NCBI RefSeq assembly: GCF_004011695.2
Contig: NC_082412.1
Span: 1,798,001-1,862,000, forward strand
Direction of reading: 5' to 3'
DNA: 64,000 bases
DNA from: Ascochyta rabiei
Taxonomy: Eukaryota > Ascomycota > Dothideomycetes > Pleosporales > Didymellaceae
The notes beneath the pieces are model-generated. The model searched no databases and was not told the origin of the DNA. It worked only from the letters and a program-made list of their open reading frames with translations. Position numbers and translations under genes: made by a program. This document shows positions 23,445 through 35,284 of the stretch, in pieces (the first letter of the stretch is position 1; each line of letters starts with the position of its first letter).

Positions 23445-24239
23445 GGGGTGCGACTGGAGTAGCGTCGCGTGGAAAGGGCGTGAATAGCCTTGGGTAGCAA
23501 CGTCAACAGATAGCATCAGTACATGCTGCCGTCACGAACTCATCCCATATGACGTGACGCTTTAGATGGATCAAGTATTTGAACAAGACATGTTAGTGCA
23601 GTGATGTTATACACTGCTTGCGCTTGCACGAAGACTGAGCGCCGCCTAAGCCTCCCGCGTTGGCCCCAGACTTTATGATTGGGGGCAGCACGTCTTCAAG
23701 CAATTCGTTCCAACAGCGCACGTATCTTAAGGTGTTCCGGCACAATCCTGAGTCCGGGTGTTGAAGTGATAGGAACTGAACGCGTGTCCATCACCACCTT
23801 CGCAGGACGGCCAATTTTCGGCTCAAGAAAATGCCAGAAATCGCTCCCTGTTCACAGCCCGCGATACCCCATAGCTCGGTACATATACATTCTTTAACGT
23901 TTCCAACCGGTGCCAACTGAGCCGCGAACTTGACATGTCGGCGAGCCTACATCACCGGATTTCTGGACACAGTTTGTTGCTTCTTCCGTGGATCTGTACC
24001 TTCCATTTCTTTGAGTCGTCCAGTGACGTCGCTGTCCGGCTGTGTCGCTGGAGTTTGGCACAGCATGATACGTCGTGCGCTGTGGATGTGAGAGGAGTCT
24101 GGGGTTAGGATCTGTATTCTTGCCGACTATTGTGCCTTTACTTCTTGCGTGTGTATCAGCAGAGAACGGCTCACAAGGGTGGCTGCGGTGTGCTCCTGTC
24201 GCAAATGGCCTCGACTCTCTTCTCTTCCCCTCAGCGATC
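23445..24239. other. Intergenic between two pseudogenes
   Basis: No supported gene. An open frame on the minus strand (23894-24517) overlaps the decayed P450 C-terminal region and shows no convincing family match outside it. Confidence 0.45.
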
Positions 24240-25560
24240 ATAGCTTTGAACTCGGCGATTACCAGTCCGATATACACAGCTGGGCAAGTCCTGCGGAGGG
24301 ACATCGAAGGCGTTCTCGTAAAAGAGCTCGATACGAGTGCCACCAGCTGCTCAAACTCTTCAGCAATCTTCGTGGGCACTGTCGACGCGTATGCCACTGC
24401 GTGCGGTGGAGATCTTGCGGGCACGGAACCCTTGGAAGACGACAGCTTTCTGCTCAGTATCACGTCTGTCAAAGTCGTGATCCTGCGTCGCAGAATTGGG
24501 ACAAACGTCTTCGTCATGGTGCGTGATTGCCGAGGGCACTGTGTTTTTAATGTCAGTGAATAACCTTCTGCGCGACTTTGACTGGAATCGGGACGAATGA
24601 TAAGGCGTGGGGAGGTTGAGACTTACTGCCAATAGCTGTGCCTTCTAGCAACACGTAACGTTCAAAATTGCTTTGGTTTCCAGATCAACCTCGGTAGACG
24701 ATGTTTTTGCTGCGCAATTCGCGGCGTCCGCGCAGATACTCCGTAGCATAATCGCAAACCCTCGGCGATCACTGCACTCAAGTACGGTAGCTTCTCAAGC
24801 TCAACCCAAGAAACGTTCTCTAGATCTACAGCTTTTAGTTCCTCCGCCAATCCTGTTTGGGTCTTTGGTTGCGAAAGGAGATAGAAGGTAATGATGGACA
24901 GTGTCCACTACAATCGAACAGGATCAGCTACTATTGTCATGGCAAGGTAGTCCGTTGCAAAGGTGTTGATGAAGCGGCTATACAGCACTCACTGCAGTGG
25001 TCTCGGTTCCTGCGCCAATTATTGAGGATGCCTCGCCTGCGAGACGATCAACCGAGTTTTCGTGCTCCAGCAATGAAGAGGCCAGGATGTCAGTGCAAAC
25101 AGTTGGCCTCTTGCGAATAAATCCAGCTTTGTGGTCACTGAAAGTTTGGCGTATACGCTTGGGCATGTTGATGTACATTTCCCTTATAAGAGTGCCAACA
25201 TCGCCAGCCATGCATGGGTAGAGGAAAGGTGCTGCACTAACAAGACCGCGAGCCCGTGGGAAGAAACGGAAAAATAAGAGTTGTTCAAAAAAGCGCTCAT
25301 GGGCTCTCGAAAGTTCGGCTCCCAGCCATTATGTAATTCCAATCATTGTTCTGCAAGCACCAGCAGGTCACGAGGCGCGTTCGAAAATACCTGCTCTAGA
25401 AATCCCATCGGCTCGCCGAAGCAGTATGAACTGATCATGTCGGTCGAGAAGCAGCTGTAAGCTGTTGTGAGGTTGAAAGGTCCTTTCGTGGGGTTTCCTG
25501 CTCAAGGCTGTATCAGTGATGTCCTCATACCGTTGTTTTCTAGCGCCAGGTAGACACAAT
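24240..25560 (-). pseudogene. Broken cytochrome P450 (CYP65/trichodiene-oxygenase-like)
   Basis: Read on the minus strand, P450 blocks appear in order but in shifting frames: CFSTDMISSYCFGEPMGFLEQ, GWEPNFREPM, FFRFFPRARGLVSAAPF, EHENSVDRLAGEASSIIGAGTETTA (I-helix), then a preserved intron (GTGAGT...TTGTAG) and WTLSIITFYLLSQP. The K-helix follows (EGLRLCYGVSARTPRI, ExxR), then TAIG and THHDEDV across another intron. Lesions include a frameshift in a T run near 25290, a TGA in the segment after IVYRG near 24690, and loss of the heme-binding FxxGxRxCxG loop, which is out of frame or degraded below about 24440. Boundaries are approximate. Next to a TRI12-type transporter remnant it suggests a dead metabolite locus. 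Confidence 0.75.
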
Positions 25561-26691
25561 GGCACGACCAAGCGGCATGCCTAGGTTACCATCGTGTCCA
25601 GTAATTGTGATAGCCGACTCTCGTCAGCAAGAACATAAATCAAACCAGTTCGGGTTGATTGGTAGTACAGATGTACAAGATGAATAGAACACAAATACCC
25701 AGGAATTTGTCGCGGAAAGACTGTGTAAGCTTCGCCATCTCCGGCTCCAGCTTTGTACTGCCCTTTTTATGGGTCAGACACAGAGGATGTGGATGATTTG
25801 GCTTGATACCTCCTCACTAAGCTTTGCACACCTGTTCGTGCCAATGTGCTTGCCATGGTCCAGTCGGGTACTCCAAAACCCGTCCATCAAAAGACCAAGT
25901 TTTCTTTCGTTATGAACATTGATATTGGTCCGCACAGCCTGATCATTACTACTGCATCGATTCGATGGAAGGCAGTTCCTTTCAGGTAAGACTGATTGTG
26001 CATGATGCGTGTAATATTAGGACCGCCTTACCAGATCGATTATTTGCCGTGTACTCTGCCTTTCACTTTTCGATCTCCCACATGTGTTCGTTGAAGTATG
26101 CAGGCACTGAGACAAGATGTTGACCAGGTGTGGTGAGAGACAGCCTTCGTCCCTGATTGTATGAGGAGCTGTCTGTTTACCATCTGTTGTCGGGATGAAT
26201 TCAATCGAGCGAGTCTGGCTAACGCGCTGGAAGGCTGCTAATAGTAGGACCGTTAGCAACTGTGCAGGCAAACAGCAAGACGTTAAGGGTCTCGGTAAGC
26301 AGCAGTCGCACCACTGTAACTGAAGCCTTAATGTGCTCTTTGTCTCGCGTACGCAGATTGCCAGATCCGCGTAAATGACACCAGACTTTCTACGATGCCC
26401 AGGTGAAAGCATTCTCTCGAAGAGAAAGGCGTCGCCGGGGTCAACACATATATCCGCCTCTTGAGTTGTGCAAATGTATCGTAATCGACTTTTGTGAGTA
26501 AAGGATAACCAAGCCGTGTTCCGACGGCGAAAGGGCCGCCAACCGTGGTGGTCCGTGACGCGCTAGAGATGGCCCAGCTTCGCACCTTCCCTTCTAACAC
26601 TCATCACCAAACAATCACCTTCGGGTCTTTCATCGACCACTCTATCACAAACCTCGCCATGTAATGCTGGTCTCATGCGCCAGACTATTCG
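25561..26691. other. Intergenic, no gene recognised
   Basis: May include the unrecognisable 5' end of the P450 pseudogene (to about 25760) and the promoter of the next gene. Nothing else supported. Confidence 0.45.
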
Positions 26692-28094
26692 ATGGAAAGG
26701 CCACAAGATATGTTAGCCGAGAAGGTGCAGGACTTGAATGATCTCGAGCTCGCGGTCCTCGTTTGCCTTGTGACTGAACAGCATTGCATCGTTCAGACTG
26801 AAGGGCAATTGCTCGATAATATTGAGCAAGAGCTGAAGCTGGTCGGTCGCGAATACTCCTGAGCTTACCAAAGCTGACGCAATCAGATCGCTACTAATAT
26901 TTTCGGTCTCACATGGGCGGTGCTTGAATGTGATGGCCAAACCACACTTGATGACTTTGGTTATGGCATTCTCGCACAAGATGAGGCCAATGACTATTTT
27001 AGTAGTAAGGGTGAAGCAAGCAACGTAAAGGTAAGTACGATAGAAACCATGACAGGGTCCCTGGCTGACCATTCTCGCAGTTTTCATCACTGTCTGGATC
27101 ACCGAAGAGGCCTGACCGTCGCATCTCGAAGACGCCCAATGCGTTCACACAACTTGACGGTAGAAGGATTGCGAATATTGTCGTTGCAAAAAATCTGAAT
27201 CAAGCAAGCTCTCAAGTTCAGGTCCAGGCTCTTGAGGTACTGTACAACATCATCACTGTGCCAAGATCTCAACTGACACGATCGCAGCTCATGAGAGGCA
27301 AGCGAAACTTTACCAGAACTGCTGTTCATGCCGCTCCTAGACCTTTTCTGTTCGTTGCATTGAATATATCGAACACGCCCCATTTGGCGATGCACCTAGT
27401 ATGGAAACCGTCGTCTCAAAGCAGCTTTACAACGATTGACAAACTACAGAATGACCAGTTCTTCATCTCGCACCACCATTACTTTGAAGATGGCCTCCCT
27501 AACATGGAGGAGCAACAGGAGAAGGAGCGTGTTCTAGAAGACGATCGGTCCACTTCTTCCGTCCATACATCTTCCCTCGAGCTTGCAAAGCGCACTCCGC
27601 AGACAGCTTTGTTCTCGACAGAGGTATGTTCTCATCTGCATAGAAACCATGGCACGTACACTCACTACCAACAGGATCTCGCAATATTCACTAATCGCAT
27701 GGCAGACGTCAAAATCAGCTCCGACGTTCGTGCATATTTACACAATATAGTAGTCTTTATGAGACTTCATCGAGCTGTCGCCGGTGGCATCTCTGCAATG
27801 GCCACAAGACACTTCAATACCCTGGCATAGTAAGTAGAGCTTGCTTGGTCTGACCATCGTAGCTGACTAAGCAGTGCTCTTGCACCTCTCCATGGTCTCA
27901 ATTACATCTCGCCATCGATGGTGGCCCTTGCTGCTCGAAAAATCTATCCGCACCGCATCATCATCACCGCGCCAGAGAATGAACGGAGTTTGCAGTGGGG
28001 AAGCTCCCTTGATGCGGTGAAGGCTGTTCTGGACGGCGTGACTGCTGACGATGTCGTGGAAGAAGTGCTGCAGTCCGTCGAGGTACCACTCTGA
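26692..28094 (+). CDS. Conserved fungal magnesium-chelatase-like protein with an AAA-lid region
   Basis: Seven exons that only emerge on splicing: 26692-26841, 26887-27030, 27081-27236, 27288-27398, 27450-27623, 27675-27829 and 27875-28094. Introns are 45-51 bp, and all junctions keep frame, giving 369 residues. The first intron uses a less usual GTCGGT donor. Conserved stretches are RRIANIVVAKNLNQASSQVQ, ELMRGKRNFTRTAVHAAPRP, LNDQFFISHHHYFEDG, DVRAYLHNIVVFMRLHRAV, and the C-terminal ALAPLHGLNYISPSMVALAARKIYPHRI. The last resembles the lid domain of MoxR/ChlI-type AAA ATPases. I recognise the set as a fungal protein usually annotated magnesium chelatase, although no Walker motifs are present and fungi make no chlorophyll, so the true role is unknown. 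NAD kinase follows 235 bp downstream on the same strand. Confidence 0.83.
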
Positions 28095-28329
28095 ATTTGT
28101 GTACTTGTGTGACCTTGTTCTACGGGGGTTCTTTGGCTGCGACCGTTCGTGCAAGCACGACAGGGTGGCCGCAGATCAGCGACAAGCGGGGCAGGCGCGA
28201 CGATGCCCCGCGCCAGGAACGCCTAGGGTCCTGGACTTTGCGCGCAGAACGTACAACGCAACCTCGTAGGCCTTAACATCACCCTGGAGGTTCTTCGATT
28301 GCTTTTAATTCCCTATAGTGCGCGTAGCC

Positions 28330-29986
28330 ATGGCAAAGGACTACATTGACCCGAATGCGCTCGCCGCTACCGACTCCGCTGCGGTGTTTGTGAACGAGGT
28401 ATTTAGCAGCAACGTCATAACGACACGTCCCAGGCTAACTTCCACTCTGAGAACTCAGTAGACGACCAAGACACCAAGAGATCCAGTAGCATAAATAGTC
28501 ACGAGGATCCGCTTGAGGTATGCTTCACTGCCCTTCCCTCCTCAAAGTCGGCCAACTGAGCATTGCAGGTCATTTTCGAAGGCGGCAGCATACACCGCCG
28601 CAAAGCCTCACTCGCGCCTCCCTTACAACCATTGGGCAAGATGAGCGCACGCCCCAGCAACCACCGCCGCGACACATCCTGCATAGTGCACGCACTACTC
28701 GCGAAGCACGATGGTGTTCCCGCAGAGCACCTTTCTGCGTCTTATGAAGGCCTCGCACAAGAGCGTCTCATGGACAAAGACCCGCACTCGCAGGCTGAAG
28801 AGACACAACACTCTCGACTGTTGACTAAAAAGCAAATCTCAGATATGGCATTTGGAATCAGAGAGCTGTCCAAGAAACTGGCGCAGATCCGGTTGAAGCT
28901 GCACGTCAAGAATATCTTCGTTTTGGGAAAGGCGCACGACGAAAGCCTCATCAAAAACACGCGGGAGACCGCCGATTGGCTTCTAATGAAAGATCCTGGA
29001 TACAATGTGTATGTTGAGCATACACTGGAGGACAACAAGATCTTTGACGCCAAAGGCTTACTCGCGAAGAGCCCATCTAATGAGGGGAGACTGAGGTTCT
29101 GGACGGATGAGCTGTGCGAACAGAAGCCGCAGACCTTCGATATCGTGCTCGCGGTACGTTGATCAATACGCAGTGCACAATTGTCGGCTGACCGTACTAG
29201 CTTGGTGGCGATGGCACAGTGCTCTACTCATCATGGCTATTCCAGCGTGTAGTGCCGCCCGTTCTAGCATTTTCCCTCGGATCACTCGGTTTCCTCACCA
29301 AGTTCGACTATGATCTCTATCCACAGACCCTGTCCCGTGCTTTCGAGGAAGGAATAACTGTCAACCTTCGTCTACGCTTCGAAGCGACCGTCATGCGATC
29401 ACAAACCCGCGATGGTGAAGGCCAATCTGATCTGGTAGAACAGCTGATTGGAGAAGAGGCCGAAGATCATCACACACATCGTCCAGATGGGACATACAAC
29501 ATCCTGAACGAAGTGGTAGTAGATCGCGGTCCGAACCCAACGATGTCGTCGATTGAGCTCTTCGGCGACGACGAGCACTTTACGACTGTGCAGGCCGATG
29601 GTATATGTGTCTCAACGCCGACTGGCTCTACAGCATACAACCTCGCTGCAGGGGGCTCCCTTTGCCACCCGGATAATCCCGTCATCTTAGTCACGGCTAT
29701 CTGCGCCCATACCCTTTCCTTCAGGCCCATTATTCTGCCAGACACCATAGTACTGCGCTGTGGGGTTCCATACGATGCACGATCAAGCTCTTGGGCCAGT
29801 TTCGATGGGAGAGAAAGGGTCGAGCTGAAGCCGGGCGATTATGTTACAATCAGCGCAAGCAGATTCCCATTTCCATGTGTACTACCCACGAATAGGAGGA
29901 AAACGGACTGGATCAACAGTATCTCGCGGACGTTGCAATGGAATAGTCGAGATAAACCCAAAGCGTTTAAAGAGTGGAAAGAGTAG
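28330..29986 (+). CDS. NAD kinase (ATP-NAD kinase)
   Basis: Phosphorylates NAD(H) to NADP(H). Exons 28330-28398, 28452-28517, 28569-29153 and 29201-29986 give 501 residues. The first acceptor is uncertain: CCCAG at 28433 would give a 35-bp intron, while GAG at 28451, 12 nt after a GCTAAC branch site, gives 53 bp and the same frame; I prefer the latter. The catalytic GGDGT motif follows the last intron (residues 242-246) in LGGDGTVLYSSWLFQ. Also present are LGSLGFLTKF, the NE-VVDRG motif, and the glycine-rich GICVSTPTGSTAYNLAAGGS. There is no obvious mitochondrial presequence, so a cytosolic Utr1-like enzyme is more likely than a Pos5-like one. Confidence 0.93.
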
Positions 29987-30312
29987 ATATTGTAGAGCCA
30001 GTGAGCATTTGGTTATACAAGCTCCAATTGGCATAACTGTTCTTGCAAACTTAACGCACGCGCCTTGCTCTGCTAGAAGATTGAGCTGAATGTACCTATG
30101 GTCTAAATGTGCTCGCATGATCTGTCTATTCACAATGGTCAAATCGTCAATTTCCATTCAACGTGCGCGAATGGGCGCACTAGTGAGTTGTCTCTGAAGT
30201 TGTCAAGGTAGACCATTGATGACCGTTCTCATGAAGAAGACAATGAAAGGAGATGCTCAAGGCGCTAGTTTTCTGCTTGTTGGACCTTCATGGTAGAGCT
30301 GAGAGAATATCT
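29987..30312. other. Intergenic
   Basis: 326 bp between the NAD kinase stop and the 3' end of the HET pseudogene; presumably the NAD kinase 3' UTR. Nothing else seen. Confidence 0.5.
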
Positions 30313-32188
30313 CTAAACAATTACGAAGCGTTCCTTCTCGCTCAACTTCAGTGGCCTCCCAGAATAACCGTGTGTATCATACAACGTCTGCCCAGCTCCA
30401 ATACGTTCCTACGTACCAACACCAGCTTCTGTTCCATCCTTGTGTTGAACGAGAAGAAAGTATACAGACTCGAATTGTGCTGTGTTCAACAAAAAGCGAC
30501 ATATGATGAAAGCAGTACATTTGAACGTCTCTTGTTCTGGCACTTGATCGAAATACCCCGTCCTAATGAATATGCCTAAATTATCGAAGATGTCGAGGGC
30601 TATGCGCAGGTAAGGATCGCTGTATGGCATTTTTCCATCTGAGCTTGACCGGCACCACACATCTATGCGGTGTGCTTTGAGCTCCAGCTCTGCGTCTTTG
30701 AACCCAAGCCACGTTTGCCGATTTACCAAGATTTTTGAGCTAGACTCAACGAAGCCTGCGTCAAGATCTGCTGGCTGTCTACAGATGCTAGGCGGGCACA
30801 TCATGTGAACAGGCCCTCCTCGAGATGCCCAGGACTATGAAGGTGCACGCTCCTTATATTCCGAACGACAGAGCGAATTCTTAGGGTACTATAGGAGGCC
30901 TCTGTGGATGTCCTCAAGCCACATTCCAGCGTAATATGTGAAGTCTGTCATCTCTTGGAACTTTTGGGCGATCGCAGCGATCGCAGGAAAGATGTCTGAG
31001 CAGTGCGTCAGGTTGAGACCTGTATGCTGACATGCGATTCGGTACCATTGTGCCACGATCAGCTCGCCGACTTTATCCCTGCTTTTCCCTGCATTGTCAG
31101 TTACCAGGGCATCAAGAGCAAAAGACCTCTTGAAGCTTTCATCTCTCCACGATCCACCCAGCCATTCATCGGAGTGGACTACTGAACTTCCTTCTCGTGC
31201 AGATATAGTCATACATTCCCAGAATATCTCGCTATCAGAGAAATTAGTCTCTCCTGCAAGATCCAAGCACGCTCAGTCAGCGGTGCCCCTGTAAACACAT
31301 TGTTCCATGAAGGCCTTGCTTTACGCAAGTGCAACCTGTTTTGCAAACTCGTCAAAGGCTGTGGGTTTCGTGGCCCGAGGAACCCAGTATTCGAACTTGG
31401 TGAGCTGAGTGCAGACAGAATCACTACAGCGTGGCCGTAGTACTTTCCCATGTTTACCAATTCCTTTGCCCACTCAGCGTGAGAATCTTGGATAACGCAC
31501 AAAGCATCAATCCACTGGTATGTAATCTCCAGTCTCCGTGTCGCAAAAATGGCGTCTTGGAAATTTCGGGGAAGAATTTGGTGATCAATACCAGTCATGA
31601 AACCCTGGAAAGCACTTTTATTCAGTCTGGTGAACATCGACGTTCCCCAACAATGACTCAAAGTTGCGTAACGCACATGACCGCCGCACGTACTACCATT
31701 GACGATCCTGAGATCTTCGACGTTTAACAGCCGGGTGGGCCACTCGGGGTGTTGATTGTGCGAACAGGCCGGGTGATTAGAGGTACACGTGGACAGCCAG
31801 GTTTCGATGAGTTGCCAGCAGGGCTCTAGCCGTGAATCAGAAGAGATTCGGCGATAAACAGTGTGTGACGTTGTTGTCTGTGCTACGGCCTGGGTCAGTC
31901 AAAGTTGTTTACTACCAGAATACCCACTTACAAGCCATATCCACAACCTCATATTCGTGTGATGCATTGATGTAGTCAATGACACGGACTTTTCCCTCTC
32001 GCCGAGTTACGTCTAGGCTGCGCTTCGCAGCTGACGTCGTGAACAGGTTACAGACGAGGTCCTCAAACAAAGTTCGACACAGCGCACAGTCACGTTAGGT
32101 ACTGCTCTGGGTATTCCATGCTGACGCCATCGGTCCGAGATGCTACAGTTAAACAACGCGTGCACAGCGTTTCCAGGCTGACGAGCAT
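30313..32188 (-). pseudogene. Broken HET-domain gene
   Basis: A long HET protein can be followed from ATG 32188 (LCTRCLTV) to the terminal FVIV-stop at 30313, with family blocks in order. These are VRYATLSHCWG, LPRNFQDAIFATRRL, YQWIDALCVIQDS, ERAWILQERLIS, IFWEC, YYAGMWLEDIHRGLL, SWASRGGPVH and ERIGAGQTL. An intron (GTAAGT...CGTAG) near 31880-31932 is preserved. Lesions are a frameshift near 32090, a frameshift near 31215-31245 between QERLIS and IFWEC, and in-frame TAG stops at about 30889, 30832 and 30409. The first two probably replaced TGG tryptophan codons (GLL-W and APS-W-SWAS), which is the G-to-A direction of RIP. The gene is dead. Confidence 0.85.
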
Positions 32189-32457
32189 GTAGAAGGGTTG
32201 GGACTACGTCACCCATGTTTTGAAGTGAAAAAGAGCGCTCTGGCGTGAGATTGTGGAGAACGATTCCAGGTCAATATAAGTAAAGAACTAGGTATGTCAT
32301 GAGACCGAGCTGATATCGCCTGACCGTAAGGCTGTATTCCGCTTGCGGGGTAGCTGCATGAACATTCGATACACTCACCTGCTCTGTCAAATACACAGAC
32401 TTTGCGTTTTGCTTGCGCTGAAGTGATTAAGACTATTTCCAAAGCTACGAAGGCTGC

Positions 32458-33692
32458 CTAGTGACAATAAAACTTCCCCTGCTTCTCATTAATGATGCCC
32501 GTGTCAATGAATGACGCATAGTTCCAGTAATCTCTCTTCGTCCCCTCCCCTGCAACAGACACATTGCCCAAGTACTTGCCAGTCCAATACGCATTTCCCT
32601 GCGTGTACTTATTGTATGCATACAACCCCGTATTCAGGTTCTTCGCACGGTTCGCAAACTTGTTGTTCGCACCCGTCTCAATTGCCCATTCGCCCACAAA
32701 TACAGGAAACTTCCCATCGCCAGCCAGCGTCTTCGCATCCGCACAGAGCCTACTTGTAATGTTGCCAGAGTCAATGGGCAGGGCGAAGTAGTAATTGTGC
32801 ACATCAAAAACGATATTTGTGTTGTAAGAGAAGTGACCAGACCAGGAAGGCTCGCCTCTGAAACTGCCTTGCAGCATGATGGGGATCTTGCAATTAACGG
32901 CCTCGGCGCGCGCAATGACAGCTTTGAAGTACTTAAGTACCCAATCAGCGCCGGTGTCGGTGAGGGCGGCGGGCGTGCCGAATTTGGAGAAGTCCGGTTC
33001 ATCGGCCGGTTCGTTGATGGGGGCGAGGGAGTAGGACCGAGGCGAACCCGAAGATTGGATGAAGTGCAGAGCGGCGTCGACCGCTTTGAGAGATAGATCG
33101 AAGTTGGTCTGGTTGTTGAACCAGTCCCATTTGCCGACACGCTATGTGAAGGTTAGCCTTCGTGATAAGTAGAATACTGGTGGTGTTGGCCTACCTCGCC
33201 GATGTCTAAGCCGTTGACTCCACCAGGAAGCGAGTGCAAATCCACAACGACATGCATACCATACTTCTTAATGGCATAATCGGCGACTCGCTTGAAGTAT
33301 TTTCGCTGGTTGCCAGAATGATACCCAGCTCCTGGAATCTTGACCCAGGCAGCATATGTGGTCGGAATGCGTATGAGATTCACTCCTCCAGACGCCAGCT
33401 TGTCGATGTCCTTAGCTGTGATGTACGTTGCGTAACGTTTTTCGAATACGGAATGGCATTGGTCGCCGAGCTTGATGCAACAATTCCATTCATCAACAGT
33501 ACCTCTACAGTGTTGATCCCACCAGTACGGGTCAATGCTGGCTTCCTGGGCAAGCCATCCTCCAAGATTGACACCGTTGGCATGGAACTTCCTCCAGTTG
33601 ACGTAGTCGCCTTTCTGAGTGGTAATTGGCGTTGCCAGGACAGTAGAAACTAGACCGAGAAGGAACGCGCTGAGAGTTGATCGTGCGACCAT
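32458..33692 (-). CDS. Secreted exo-beta-1,3-glucanase, glycoside hydrolase family 5
   Basis: Cell-wall or extracellular beta-1,3-glucan hydrolase. Two exons, 33692-33195 and 33141-32458, with a 53-bp intron (GTAGGC...ACATAG, phase 0); 393 residues. Signal peptide MVARSTLSAFLLGLVSTVLA. Family landmarks are GVNLGGWLAQE near the mature N-terminus, GVNLIRIPTTYAAW, VVVDLHSLPGGVNG, then APINEPAD containing the acid/base Glu, DVHNYYFA, and FVGEWAIE containing the nucleophile Glu. The length and the GGWL/NEP/GEW order match fungal GH5_9 exoglucanases. No stop or frameshift is visible. It stands between a HET pseudogene and a MITE. Confidence 0.9.
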
Positions 33693-33833
33693 GTTTGCGA
33701 CTTGGAGATATTGAGTTCTGTGACTGCGTAGGCACTGATGTTGCTCAGTCTTATACTCACGACGCGACAGCCCCCGATAATTTCAATCGGCCAATGGCTC
33801 AGGATGAGCTAAGAGCGTTTGTCGTTCCGCATA

Positions 33834-34267
33834 ACGTACTCCACGGTCGAGCGGATCACACGATCGAGCGGATCACTCAAAACCCCACCAAAATTGCCTA
33901 AAACCACAACCCTTTATCTCAACAACCACGCAATAAAATCTTCTAAAATTTTCAGGACAGGGCTGCACTAATATAAATAGGAGTATTTAAAAGTCTTAGA
34001 GTGCTAGAATCTATAACACAGACGTTATTAAGCGATTACTGTTTTACAGGGGTGTTTAGCACTATTTGCAGGCTATTTCTATAACTATTATAGCTATAAA
34101 GCTGAAATCTAGATATGTACTTACCAATAACTATGCAATACTATTCTGAGATTTTAAGAAGATTTTATTGCGTGGTTGTTGAAATAAAGGGTTGTAGTTT
34201 TGGACAATTTTGGTGGGGTTTTGAGTGATCCGCTCGATCGTGTGATCCGCTCGACCGTGGAGTACGT
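33834..34267. mobile_element. MITE, TA-flanked, long terminal inverted repeats (Tc1/mariner type)
   Basis: 434 bp flanked by TA on both sides (33832-33833 and 34268-34269). Both ends begin ACGTACTCCACGGTCGAGCG in inverted orientation and remain nearly identical for about 128 bp (33834-33961 against 34267-34140), differing mostly by C/T and G/A. The AT-rich centre codes for nothing. A TA target duplication with inverted repeats and no transposase fits a non-autonomous Tc1/mariner-like element. Confidence 0.88.
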
Positions 34268-35284
34268 TATTGAGTGGAGAAGAACGTAGGCTCAATTCAT
34301 CTACCTGCTATGGTCTCCGGCGAAAGTAGAGTCCCATGGCCAGTGCGGTGGGTCTTGTGCAGAAGCTACCAGTATTAGTGTTTATAACAAGCGCGCACAG
34401 ATGCTGTTGCAGATAATAAAGGGAGAAGATTTCCGCTAATTAATAAAAAGCCAAGAAAACCTTGAAATTCAGACTTGCCAAGCCTCTGCTTTTCCTCCAC
34501 ATTGCACTGGCCATAGGACTCTACTTTTGCTGGAAACCATAGTATGTAGGAAGTGGCAATCAGCCCGATCGCCGTTACAGGTGCATACTGTACAGATCTG
34601 GAATAGTCTTAGAAGTTGGGCACTCTTGACGTCTCCCCCAAGGGCAATTGGTGGGGTCCGGGGGATTACCCCAGACTTCGGCCATAAAATTAAGTACCGG
34701 CACGAATTTTTCCAGGTATGTAGGCACGTGCCTATTATAAGGACGGGTAATCATGACAGGCGGCCACGACGGGTTGTAAACACGGGATGTCGCGTTGTAC
34801 GCATCGTACATCCAGCCGAGCATCGACATCTCAGCTCCAAACAACCAGTGTTAGTCCGATCGCTGTGGAAACAAACCCACTCGCAGCATAAGTCCTTGTG
34901 CTTGCATAGTTTAATGTTTGACTCTGCCCTACGGATGACCCTGATTGCATCCGGGTTGTAGCTGTCTGACGTTCCCTAAGAGCTTTTTCGCCCTCGTTGC
35001 TATGAATGCTAGGTGTGACGCATCGCAGTATGCATTTCGAACTCCCGGAGACTCAAGTACGGTCTACGTTACTCGCCTAGGTCGTACGCAACGCGGAGCT
35101 GCCGTGCAATTCTTGCTGCAGTCCGACATCTGAATGGCTGCTACGGCGAGCTAATCTGCTTGTAACGAGGAGCCAGCCTATTGATGCGTCTTTGTCACGC
35201 CGCGAACACTTCTTATAGTGTATCTGCCACTTGCTCTTGCTCGTTGAATGCTTCGTGCGCATGTTACTGTCATCTGCTTCCTCC
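34268..35284. other. Intergenic, with one unexplained protein-like open segment
   Basis: The minus-strand segment 34844-34575 reads as plausible protein (GAEMSMLGWMYDAYNA, YNPSWPPVMITRPYNRH, NPPDPTNCPWG). It has a stop immediately 5' and no ATG at its head, so it could be a terminal exon or a gene relic. No family recognised. The rest shows nothing. Confidence 0.35.

Noticed and set aside
23894..24517. 207-residue minus-strand frame considered as an independent gene
   Set aside because: Overlaps the decayed P450 3' region, and no coherent domain could be followed; treated as part of the pseudogene neighbourhood.
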